Source: JAJISK01 sp046759185 (GTDB taxonomy: Archaea > Thermoplasmatota > Thermoplasmata > RBG-16-68-12 > JAJISG01). Taken from it: a stretch of 10,523 nucleotides of DNA. The notes beneath the pieces are model-generated. The model searched no databases, was not told where the DNA came from, and worked only from the letters and a program-made list of their open reading frames with translations. Position numbers and translations under genes: made by a program. Positions 1 to 6,060 of this stretch are shown here, piece after piece; the first letter of the stretch is position 1; each line of letters opens with the position of its first letter. The stretch lies in assembly GCA_046759185.1 (NCBI GenBank), contig JBHIBO010000042.1, forward strand, positions 1 through 10,523, read 5' to 3'.

Positions 1-514
1 AGCCCTCTGCCAGATAGAGCCCCATGAGCCATGACAGCCGGCGATTCAGAGCCAGATTCTCGAAGAATCGCAAGTTCCTATTCTTCGCCCCCGAGGTGAC
101 ATAAGGGCCGAGGTACCGGAGTCTGGAGAACTCCTGAAGTGGGAGTGTCTGAGGGAAGCCTGCAAGTTCATCCGCAAAGCCGATCAGAAGGTCACCGGGA
201 TGGAGCGTATCCGCCCTCTTGGAAGTCATCCCGCCAGCCTGGTCGAAGACCATCACCGAGTGGTCCGGACTCGTCCGGACTTGGCCCCCCTCGTAACGTA
301 TCGTAACCAGTTCGTCACAGGGATGCCGTGAGAGAAAGGTGGCCGGTAGGAAGCGGACGCGATGACTTTGATCAACTGAAAGGATGTCGAAGTCACTAAG
401 TTCCACGTACTTCCCGTCGCCTTGGTCGAAGTTCTCTCGGGCGAGGGCTCCAAACGTCGTTCGTTCAACTTGCCCGTGAATGCGCACAAGACATGGTGTT
501 TCGGGAGCAACGCT
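1..514 (-). mobile_element. Intein in RFC small subunit (N-terminal Hint domain plus start of LAGLIDADG endonuclease), partial
   Basis: The intein appears to begin at Ser75 of the precursor (codon 514-512), directly after NA of the conserved NASDERG, so both intein residue 1 and the expected +1 extein residue would be Ser. Visible over 171 intein residues: block A, starting SVAPETPCLVRIHG (1-14); block B RTSPDHSVMVF (80-90), with the T-x-x-H core of the Hint fold; a typical ADTLHPGDLLIG stretch (101-112); and SWLMGLYLAEG (161-171), matching the first LAGLIDADG helix (block C) of DOD homing endonucleases. This indicates a full-size, not mini, intein that should splice itself out of RFC. Composition is slightly lower in GC (hand count 309/540 in bases 1-540) than the adjoining N-extein (110/180). 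The second LAGLIDADG helix, block F and the C-terminal HN motif lie outside the window. The exact first residue is inferred from extein homology. Confidence 0.9.
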
Positions 515-736
515 GGCGTTTGTCTGAGCGAAGTTGGTCCGCCAGTCCTCCTTGAAAAGTTCGCGAGCCAGGGCGATAGCGGAGGTGGTCTTCCCGGTTC
601 CCGCGGGTCCGGCGAAGAGGAGGTGGGGAAGGCTCCCGGTCTTCACGTAGGCCTTCAACCGGTCCATGATGTCCTTCTGATTAACGACCTCCCCCAGATT
701 CCTGGGTCGGTACTTCTCCACCCAGACCTCTTCCAT
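1..736 (-). CDS. rfcS: Replication factor C small subunit (clamp loader ATPase), interrupted by an intein; 3' end outside window
   Basis: RFC small subunit is the AAA+ ATPase that loads the PCNA sliding clamp at primer-template junctions. The reading frame starts at ATG 736-734; an in-frame TAA lies upstream with no other ATG, so the start is firm. The N-terminus has the family signature VEKYRPRNLGEVV (residues 6-18), then PHLLFAGPAGTGKTT (37-51), which contains the Walker A motif, and NFAQTNA (68-74), matching the family's NF-x-x-x-NASDERG stretch. At that point the expected SDERG is absent and the frame continues as an intein (separate entry), so only 74 residues of host protein are visible. 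The gene lies 44 bases beyond the protease stop, with its own TATA-like box in between. The left edge of the window cuts the gene inside the intein; the C-extein, including Walker B and the sensor motifs, should follow outside. Assignment to the small rather than large RFC subunit rests on the N-terminal signature. Confidence 0.93.
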   Translation of the reverse strand, partial: MEEVWVEKYRPRNLGEVVNQKDIMDRLKAYVKTGSLPHLLFAGPAGTGKTTSAIALARELFKEDWRTNFAQTNASVAPETPCLVRIHGQVERTTFGALARENFDQGDGKYVELSDFDILSVDQSHRVRFLPATFLSRHPCDELVTIRYEGGQVRTSPDHSVMVFDQAGGMTSKRADTLHPGDLLIGFADELAGFPQTLPLQEFSRLRYLGPYVTSGAKNRNLRFFENLALNRRLSWLMGLYLAEG

Positions 737-766
737 TCCGGTCCCTGCGAACCATGCCAGGGCCGG

Positions 767-773
767 TTAAAAA
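767..773 (-). promoter_or_regulatory. TATA-like box upstream of RFC small subunit
   Basis: On the minus strand the 44-base gap between the protease stop and the RFC start contains GGGTTTTTAACC. Its T-rich core begins 37 bases before the ATG, so initiation about 25 bases downstream would give a very short leader. No good Shine-Dalgarno precedes the ATG. RFC may therefore be transcribed separately from the protease cluster. The box is short, and read-through from upstream is equally possible. Confidence 0.4.
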
Positions 774-780
774 CCCTCTT

Positions 781-1779
781 TCAGAGGGGGCCGAAACTGG
801 AGAGGGGGCGGCTGCGTCGAGGGTAGCGTCCCGGCACGATCTCGGCTCGGAGCTCGGAAAGCACGGTAGAGATCCGGTTGAGGACGGTGACGTGCTGGCT
901 TCCCGCGAAGAGCAGGCCGACCGCCTTCCGCGCGTCGTCGACGACCAACGCCCCACTATCGCCGCCCTTCGACATGTCGGTGGTGATGATCTGGTCCGTG
1001 AAGAGGGCCTCCCGCCCCTCCTCGTAGCGGATGGTGACGGTGGCATCCAGGTGTGTCACTCGCCCCCGCGTCAGCCCCGTGGTTCGGCCGCTCTTACGCA
1101 CGTCTTGACCGATGAAGGGGGTGGCCACACCTTCGACGGGGCCAATCCGCGACAGGTCCCCGCGGAGGTCGCCCGCACTGACCGGCCGCGCGAGGGCACA
1201 GTCCACCCGATTGCGCCGAGGAGCCATCGGACGCAGGATTCGGAGGATCCCTCGCCATCGCCATCGGAGCGGGACGAACTCCGCGAGGTGGGCGATGACG
1301 TCCACGGGATCCCGTCCCCCATCTTCGGGCGCAGGCTGGAGAATGGGATCCCCCTCGGTCCCCCGCCCCGAGTCGGATAGGATGTGACTGTTGGAGAGGA
1401 TGAAGGGCTCTCCGTCGCGGCGGACGACGCAGCCCAGCGTTCCGGCACTGACGTCCCCGTGCGCGAGGCTCACCCCTCCGGGGGCGGGACGCCACCGGTC
1501 CACGGGCCGACGTACCACACGTAGCCGCTGTCCCAGGGCCTCGAGCTCTCCCGCCTCCACGACGTCCGTGGTGACATCGTTGATGCGCTTCGGGATCCGC
1601 TCGCGGGGCGACAATTCGGCCTCGGGCAGTTTCTCCCGGACGAGGACGACGAGACACAGCTCGTCCGTCTCCTCTCCACCAACGACCTTCTTGCCTACGG
1701 CAAGGCCGACAACGTTGCGCTTGCGGAGGAGTCGCCCCTCATGCCGCGCCTTCGCCTTCTGGATCTCGGCCCACGTCAT
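781..1779 (-). CDS. Trypsin-fold serine protease, Nal1-like family
   Basis: 332-residue protein with a chymotrypsin-type catalytic triad. His132 lies in ILSNSHILS, Asp193 in RVDCALARP, and Ser275 in KGGDSGALVV, the standard GDSG context of S1-type proteases. The N-terminal third (NVVGLAVGKK at 22-31, then ELCLVVLVREKLP at 40-52 and a TDVVEAGE segment) resembles the leader region of prokaryotic Nal1-like proteases, which supports the ATG at 1779. A GGAGG Shine-Dalgarno (1788-1792) sits 8 bases upstream. No signal peptide or membrane helix is visible, so a cytosolic location is inferred. The first 41 bases overlap the end of the preceding membrane protein gene, suggesting co-translation. Substrate unknown. 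Many family members are uncharacterised, but all triad residues are present and activity is plausible. Confidence 0.85.
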   Translation of the reverse strand: MTWAEIQKAKARHEGRLLRKRNVVGLAVGKKVVGGEETDELCLVVLVREKLPEAELSPRERIPKRINDVTTDVVEAGELEALGQRLRVVRRPVDRWRPAPGGVSLAHGDVSAGTLGCVVRRDGEPFILSNSHILSDSGRGTEGDPILQPAPEDGGRDPVDVIAHLAEFVPLRWRWRGILRILRPMAPRRNRVDCALARPVSAGDLRGDLSRIGPVEGVATPFIGQDVRKSGRTTGLTRGRVTHLDATVTIRYEEGREALFTDQIITTDMSKGGDSGALVVDDARKAVGLLFAGSQHVTVLNRISTVLSELRAEIVPGRYPRRSRPLSSFGPL

Positions 1780-2086
1780 CTGAATCGCCTCCCTCCGCTT
1801 TCACGGAGAAGGCGGAGACCTCGAGCAGTCCCTCGCCGGTGCGGCCTCCGATGACGGTCCCTGCGAAGCGAGCGATCAGGTTCCCGAACAAGCCAACGAA
1901 GAGGCCAATGCCATACCAGGGCAGCAGCTGTTCCGCGTAGAGGAACTTGACAATGGTGGATCCCATGATCACGGAGATGAAGGTCCCGAAGGCACCCCAG
2001 TGTACCTTGTACCGCCGGATGGCGAACATGAGGAACCAGCCCAAGGTGATTCCCCAGAGGAGGATGCCCACTTCCGCGATGTCCAA
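1739..2086 (-). CDS. Small membrane protein, unknown function
   Basis: 115 residues with three predicted hydrophobic segments at about residues 6-22, 31-50 and 56-74, followed by a polar, acidic C-terminal tail (about 95-115). The start is TTG at 2086: no ATG or GTG occurs in frame before an upstream stop, and GAGGG lies a few bases before the TTG. The first in-frame Met is residue 20, inside helix 1, which would destroy the helix. The tail coincides with the 41-base overlap onto the downstream protease start. Residues 31-41, GAFGTFISVIM, resemble the AFGTFAPVIIA segment of the large 7TM-ATP-grasp protein in the same cluster; this may be convergent. I do not recognise a named family. Position between two proteases and downstream of a membrane-bound ligase suggests an accessory membrane component (inference). 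Confidence 0.7.
   Translation of the reverse strand: MDIAEVGILLWGITLGWFLMFAIRRYKVHWGAFGTFISVIMGSTIVKFLYAEQLLPWYGIGLFVGLFGNLIARFAGTVIGGRTGEGLLEVSAFSVKAEGGDSDDVGRDPEGEGAA
1788..1792 (-). promoter_or_regulatory. Shine-Dalgarno GGAGG for the Nal1-like protease
   Basis: GGAGG on the minus strand, 8 bases before the ATG at 1779 and wholly inside the upstream membrane protein gene. It supports this start and independent ribosome entry despite the 41-base overlap. Confidence 0.65.
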
Positions 2087-2117
2087 CCGCTTCCCTCGCT
2101 CTTCCGTCTCCTCCGGG

Positions 2118-2133
2118 GGAGGAAAAAGCCTCC
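2118..2133 (-). terminator. Short hairpin with T5 loop between subtilase and small membrane protein genes
   Basis: The 81-base gap between the subtilase stop (2168) and the next start (2086) contains, on the minus strand, GGAGG-CTTTTT-CCTCC, a 5-bp stem with a 6-base loop. The T5 run could act as a weak archaeal U-tract terminator or as a TATA-like element about 40 bases before the TTG start. The sequence does not decide between these, and it may do neither. Confidence 0.25.
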
Positions 2134-2167
2134 TTCCCCGTTCTCACGACTGATAAGCCCGCAGCGG

Positions 2168-3277
2168 TCAGCCGCCCGCCTCGAGGAGGAGGTGGGCCCG
2201 GTATACTTGAGGGAGGCCGTAGCCGTAGTAGTCATCGTGGGGCGTCCTCTGAGGTCCGTAGGGGGCGGCCGTCAGCATCAGGGCTGTCTTGGTGTTCTGA
2301 ACCGCGGACGCGCTCGTCTGACGGACCTCCGGATGAGCGTGGAGGAGCAACGCCAACATCCCGGCAAGGAGCGCGGCCGAGGCGGACGTACCCGTCATGG
2401 CGGTGTAGGAGGCGCCCGCCGTGGTAGTGAACAGGCCGACCCCAGGGAGGGCGAACTCGGGTTTCCGGTTCGGGTCCGCGCGGGGCGGTGTCTGCAGCGG
2501 GCTGTTGTTCCCCTTGGAGCTGAAAGGAGCGATGACGAGATCCCGGTCTACGGAGCCGACGGCCAGCACCAAGGGCTCGTTGGCGGGCGTCCCCACATCC
2601 CCGTCGTCATGCAAGCCGTCGTTGCCCGCCGAGGAGACAACGAAAATGCCGGCCTCGGTGGCGTTCCGCGCGGCCAGGGCCGCCGCGTTGGTGACAAAGG
2701 GGGTCTTCTGGGCACCCAGGGAGAGGGAGATGATGTCCGCCCCATCCTGTAGGCTGCCGTCCCCGTCGGGATCCGTACAGTACCGGATGGCCCGTCCGAT
2801 GGTATCCGAGCTGCCGGTCCCGTCCGACCGCAGGGCCTTTGCGACGATGAGGGAAACCCCTGGGGCGATCCCTCGAACCTTGCCTTGGCCGACGATCAGG
2901 CCGGCCGTCGAAGTCCCGTGGCCGCTGTCGTCGTAGGGGAGGGGCTCGCGATTCACCAAGTCGTTCCAGGCGACCAGACGAGTCTGTGCCAGGTCGGGAT
3001 GGAGAAGGTCGATGCCCGTATCTACGAGGCAGAGGGTGACGCTGCTTCCATCGTAGCCGAGGTCTCCCAGCCGGTCCGTCCCCGTCAGCTCCGTGATCCA
3101 GATGTGATCATTAGAAACGGCCCCATCCAAGGGAAGCTGGATGATCCCGGACGAGGCCAGGACCGCCAGGACAGTGGCCGAGGCCACGAGGGATGCGGCA
3201 ATGACGATGGCCTTCTTGGCCCGTTCCGCTCGGACCTGACGCCGGACGTCCCAGGCCGAGGGATCCGATGGGTTCAA
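2168..3277 (-). CDS. Membrane-anchored subtilisin-like serine protease (S8 family)
   Basis: 369 residues. A short basic N-terminus (to about residue 22) precedes one hydrophobic helix (about 23-46), giving a type II anchor or uncleaved signal, so the protease domain should face outside. Subtilase catalytic residues are all present: Asp86 in CLVDTGID, His120 in DSGHGTSTAG, oxyanion Asn219 in SSAGNDG, and Ser298 in TGTSASAALLAG (GTSAS in place of the usual GTSMA). There is no long propeptide between anchor and catalytic domain, shorter than in secreted subtilisins. The start is TTG at 3277, overlapping the upstream stop as TTGA, with GGAGGG (3286-3291) 8 bases before it; this strongly ties its synthesis to the 7TM-ATP-grasp gene. 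Likely role: extracytoplasmic processing linked to that ligase (inference). The substrate is unknown. Confidence 0.9.
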   Translation of the reverse strand: MNPSDPSAWDVRRQVRAERAKKAIVIAASLVASATVLAVLASSGIIQLPLDGAVSNDHIWITELTGTDRLGDLGYDGSSVTLCLVDTGIDLLHPDLAQTRLVAWNDLVNREPLPYDDSGHGTSTAGLIVGQGKVRGIAPGVSLIVAKALRSDGTGSSDTIGRAIRYCTDPDGDGSLQDGADIISLSLGAQKTPFVTNAAALAARNATEAGIFVVSSAGNDGLHDDGDVGTPANEPLVLAVGSVDRDLVIAPFSSKGNNSPLQTPPRADPNRKPEFALPGVGLFTTTAGASYTAMTGTSASAALLAGMLALLLHAHPEVRQTSASAVQNTKTALMLTAAPYGPQRTPHDDYYGYGLPQVYRAHLLLEAGG

Positions 3278-5016
3278 CGTCCAGACCCTCCGGCGGGCGC
3301 AACCGGTCTCAGCTCATCCTCCAGGGTCGCTTCCGCATCCTCGGACTTCTCCGAGCGGCGTTCGCCCCCCGAGGCCCAACCCATCCGGTCCAACTCCATG
3401 GCCCGGAGGACACGCACCTGGACGGGCTCCTCCCGCCTAGGGATCTCCTCAATCGCACGGAGTCGTGGAAGGAGGCCGACGCCGTTGGCCTTCTGAATCT
3501 CGAGCCCCGGGCGTCGGTTCACCTCGAGGACGAGGGGGCCCCGTTGCGCGTCCAAGACCACGTCGACGCCGGCGAAGCCCAGGCCGGAGAGCTGCTGGGC
3601 CTCCGAGGCGATCTCTAGGATCTGTTCCCAGAAGGGCACCTCGAACCCGGTGAGGCGAGCTCCCGTGTCGGGGTGCCTGCTGACGATCTCCCCCTTCCAC
3701 GTGCCGAAACGGACGGTTCCCGTGGCGAGTTCGACCCCCACCCCCACGGCTCCCAGGTGCAGGTTGGCCTTGCCCTGGGATTCCAGGGTTGGGAGACGTA
3801 GCATGGCCATGACCGGGTGTCCGAGGAGGCCCAGGATTCGGACGTCCGGGACCCCCTTCGGGGCGAAAGGCTTGACGAACTCGTGGGGGGTCAGAAGGGC
3901 CTCGATGAGAACCTCGTCCCCCTTCTCGAGGTTGTAGTCTCCCTCCAGCAGACTTCGGAGGTGGGACACAAGGTCGTCGAGGCCCAGGAGGCCTTGGGAG
4001 GTGACGAAGAGCTTCCCCTGTCGTCCGGTGACCACGAGGATGCCCTCTCCCCCATAGCCGCTCGCCGGCTTGATCACGAAGGTCGGGGTCTGCAGGAAGA
4101 CGTCAACGGCCTCGTCCATCCCCTCCTTCGTGGAGATGAGGGCGTAGTTCTCCGGGACGGGGATGCCTTCCGCCATGAGGAGGGCCTTGGCCCGGGCCTT
4201 GTTGAGACTCCCCATGACCCCCGGGGGGTTGTAACGGTCCACATACTCCCGGTTCCGCTGGGTGATGGTGAGGACCGTTGCAGAGACGCCGCCTTGGAGG
4301 AGCACATCCTCCATTCGCTTCAGGGGCCGGAAGCGGAGCCGATCGGAGAGACGCATCTTCACTCGGGTGCCCAGGGACCAGTTGAGGAGCACGATGAGAG
4401 GCCAGCTCATGGGCTCCGTGATGACCAGATCCACGAGCCAGGCTTGGGTGATGACCACGTAGGCCACCGCCACGAGGAGCAGGGTCCACAGGAGGGCCCG
4501 GGTCGGAGGTCCCCATCCCACCTGGGAGACCCGCGTAAGAAACTGGTCCGCCACCCACGACGTGATGATCACGGGGAAGAGGAGGACGAAGGCGATCTCC
4601 GGCTGGCCCAGGCGGGAGGCGAAGGCCGTCAAGAGGATGGCGACGAGGGCCACCATGAGGACCATGATGGCCGCGCGATGGCTCTGCTGGATGTGTTGGC
4701 CGTGGATGGCACTGCGCGTGAGGATGAGGACGAGGACGACGGCACCGAAGAGGAGGAGGCCCACTAGGAGGCCCGAGAAAAGCATGCTGAAGGCGATAAT
4801 CACGGGCGCGAAGGTTCCGAAGGCCCTGATGCCCACGACGTTGCGGAGGATGGCGATGACGGTGGCCGCGAGGGCAAGCTGGATGAGGATGCGGGCCGCG
4901 TGGAATGCTGGCAGGAAGGCGCTCAGATGCTGATCGAGGTAGTATGCCAGGAGGAAGAGCGCGGCCATGAAGAGGATGAAGGGGGCGTGTTTTTGCCAGG
5001 GCGAGGTTGCCTTCAT
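3274..5016 (-). CDS. Fusion of a 7TM membrane domain with a RimK-like (alpha-L-glutamate ligase-related) ATP-grasp domain
   Basis: 580 residues. Residues 10-215 hold about seven hydrophobic helices. The stretch VVGIRAFGTFAPVIIAF (60-76) matches the G-x-x-TFGTF-x-PV-x-IA pattern of the 7TM domain normally fused to an inactive transglutaminase (7TM_transglut family). After a linker, residues 260-525 form an ATP-grasp domain: NPPGVMGSLNKARAKALL (263-280), IPVPENYAL (285-293), FVIKPASGYGGEGILVV (313-329, ATP-binding lysine and glycine-rich loop), GVDVVLD (483-489) and LEVNRRPGLEIQKANG (497-512), with Asp485, Glu498 and Asn500 as probable Mg ligands. The last motif is typical of the alpha-L-glutamate ligase-related ATP-grasp family (TIGR02291-like). 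A charged tail follows (530-580). Predicted activity: ATP-dependent carboxylate-amine, peptide-like bond formation at the membrane. In bacteria these domains usually sit in separate neighbouring genes, often with a protease gene. ATG 5016 is preceded by GGAG only one base away. Substrate unknown. Confidence 0.85.
   Translation of the reverse strand: MKATSPWQKHAPFILFMAALFLLAYYLDQHLSAFLPAFHAARILIQLALAATVIAILRNVVGIRAFGTFAPVIIAFSMLFSGLLVGLLLFGAVVLVLILTRSAIHGQHIQQSHRAAIMVLMVALVAILLTAFASRLGQPEIAFVLLFPVIITSWVADQFLTRVSQVGWGPPTRALLWTLLLVAVAYVVITQAWLVDLVITEPMSWPLIVLLNWSLGTRVKMRLSDRLRFRPLKRMEDVLLQGGVSATVLTITQRNREYVDRYNPPGVMGSLNKARAKALLMAEGIPVPENYALISTKEGMDEAVDVFLQTPTFVIKPASGYGGEGILVVTGRQGKLFVTSQGLLGLDDLVSHLRSLLEGDYNLEKGDEVLIEALLTPHEFVKPFAPKGVPDVRILGLLGHPVMAMLRLPTLESQGKANLHLGAVGVGVELATGTVRFGTWKGEIVSRHPDTGARLTGFEVPFWEQILEIASEAQQLSGLGFAGVDVVLDAQRGPLVLEVNRRPGLEIQKANGVGLLPRLRAIEEIPRREEPVQVRVLRAMELDRMGWASGGERRSEKSEDAEATLEDELRPVAPAGGSGR
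3286..3291 (-). promoter_or_regulatory. Shine-Dalgarno GGAGGG deciding the TTG start of the subtilase
   Basis: GGAGGG lies inside the last codons of the 7TM-ATP-grasp gene, 8 bases before TTG 3277-3275. That TTG shares three bases with the upstream TGA stop (3276-3274) in a TTGA overlap, the usual geometry of translational coupling. Confidence 0.7.
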
Positions 5017-5047
5017 CTCCAGCCAGCCACGCCTTGGGAGGACGCTG

Positions 5048-5052
5048 TAAAA
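5048..5052 (-). promoter_or_regulatory. TATA-like box for the 7TM-ATP-grasp / protease cluster
   Basis: Minus-strand GCCTTTTACAG, whose TTTTA core starts 36 bases before the ATG at 5016. Initiation about 25 bases downstream would leave a leader of about 10 bases. It resembles the purA box (GGCTTTTACC). It lies in the 120-base divergent region with the thiolase gene. Confidence 0.5.
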
Positions 5053-5105
5053 GGCTTGACGACGCGATTATCATCCGTGGATAGGAGGCAGGCGTGGGTC
5101 TCGAA

Positions 5106-5113
5106 GCTTTAAG
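5106..5113 (+). promoter_or_regulatory. TATA-like box for the tRNA thiolase gene (leaderless spacing)
   Basis: GCTTTAAG on the plus strand, with its T-run starting 29 bases before GTG 5137. The usual 25-30 base offset puts the transcription start at or next to the start codon. No Shine-Dalgarno at useful spacing is seen, which fits a leaderless mRNA. Confidence 0.5.
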
Positions 5114-5136
5114 GGCGGGAGCCTCGATGGCCAGGC

Positions 5137-6060
5137 GTGCGATGCGACCGGTGCGAGGAGGAGGCCATGACCTTCATCCGCTACAGCGGGGCCCACCTTT
5201 GCGCGGAACACCTCTCCGTCTTCGTGGAGACGCGGGTCAAACGGGAGGTCCGCCGTCAGCTCCGCTTGGAAGGTTCCACTCGCGTCGCCTGTGCCCTCTC
5301 AGGCGGGAAGGACAGCAGTGTGGCCACCCACCTGCTCCATGCCATCCTCGGACGCCGTCCCGATGTCGAGCTTGTGGCGGTCACGGTGGACGAGGGGATC
5401 GCCGGATACCGCCCGCCGAGTCTGGAGCGGGCACAGGCGTTGTGCAGGACCCTCGATCTCGAGCATCACATTCTGACCTATCGGGACCTAGTGGGCTGGG
5501 AGATGGACGAGGTGGTCGCCGCCGACACCGAGACGATCCCCTGCTCCTTCTGCGGCGTCTTCCGGCGCAAGGCCCTGAACGTGTTGGCGCGGCAGGTCGA
5601 AGCCGACTACCTGGCCACCGGTCTCAACCTTGACGACACGACCCAGACCGTCCTCATGAACCTGGGTCGGGCCGACCTGGAGAAGCTGGCTCGCATGGGG
5701 CCCCACGACCATGTGCAGCCGGGCCTTGTACCCCGGGTCCAGCCCTTACGTACCGTGCCGGAGAAGGAGGTCTACCTCTACGCGTTCCTCGAGGAGATCC
5801 CCTTCCACGACGGCTCTTGCCCCTATGCCGAGCGAGGGCTCCGGAACCGCTATCGGGAAGTCCTCCTCGACCTGGAGCGGGACAGCCCTGGCACCCGGCA
5901 TGCCCTACTCAGTAGCTTCGAGGAGTTGAAAGGCCTCCTCCGGGAGCGGCATCCACCCGCATCGCTGTCCGCCTGCGCCCGCTGTGGCGAACCCACCATG
6001 GCCCGCCTCTGCCAGTCGTGCCGATTTGTGGAACACCTGGCCGCCCTGATGCCGGCCTAG
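5137..6060 (+). CDS. ttuA/ncs6-like: tRNA 2-thiouridine synthetase, TtuA/Ncs6 (CTU1) family
   Basis: 307 residues. Enzymes of this family adenylate a tRNA uridine (U54 for TtuA, U34 for Ncs6/NcsA) and insert sulfur delivered by a ubiquitin-like carrier. An N-terminal zinc finger uses Cys3, Cys6, Cys22 and His25. The PP-loop SGGKDS (55-60) binds ATP. Cys136 and Cys139 (PCSFCG) plus Cys228 (DGSCPY) match the three 4Fe-4S ligands of TtuA, with the same 89-residue spacing between second and third Cys as in the Thermus protein. A C-terminal zinc ribbon uses Cys280, Cys283, Cys292 and Cys295. GTG 5137 is chosen because the next Met (residue 11) would lose the first CxxC. Odd: the usual GHNLDD motif reads GLNLDD (His to Leu at 163). 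It stands alone, divergent from the ligase cluster and convergent with the purA run. U54 versus U34 cannot be decided from sequence. Confidence 0.92.
   Translation: MRCDRCEEEAMTFIRYSGAHLCAEHLSVFVETRVKREVRRQLRLEGSTRVACALSGGKDSSVATHLLHAILGRRPDVELVAVTVDEGIAGYRPPSLERAQALCRTLDLEHHILTYRDLVGWEMDEVVAADTETIPCSFCGVFRRKALNVLARQVEADYLATGLNLDDTTQTVLMNLGRADLEKLARMGPHDHVQPGLVPRVQPLRTVPEKEVYLYAFLEEIPFHDGSCPYAERGLRNRYREVLLDLERDSPGTRHALLSSFEELKGLLRERHPPASLSACARCGEPTMARLCQSCRFVEHLAALMPA

Noticed and set aside
489..514. Intein starting at the Cys in ETPCLV rather than the Ser in NASVAP
   Set aside because: Starting at Ser leaves the extein ending exactly in NA before the expected SDERG and gives a typical block A (S-x-x-PETP-x-LVR). 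A Cys start would leave seven foreign residues in RFC after splicing.
754..1380. Long plus-strand frame opposite the Nal1-like protease
   Set aside because: GC-rich coding DNA gives open antisense frames. This one has no domain likeness and lies opposite a gene with a clear catalytic triad.
3817..4767. Long plus-strand frame rich in Asp, Glu, His and Gly opposite the ATP-grasp gene
   Set aside because: Composition bias is the mirror of the membrane and ligase codons; no start signal and no recognisable domain.
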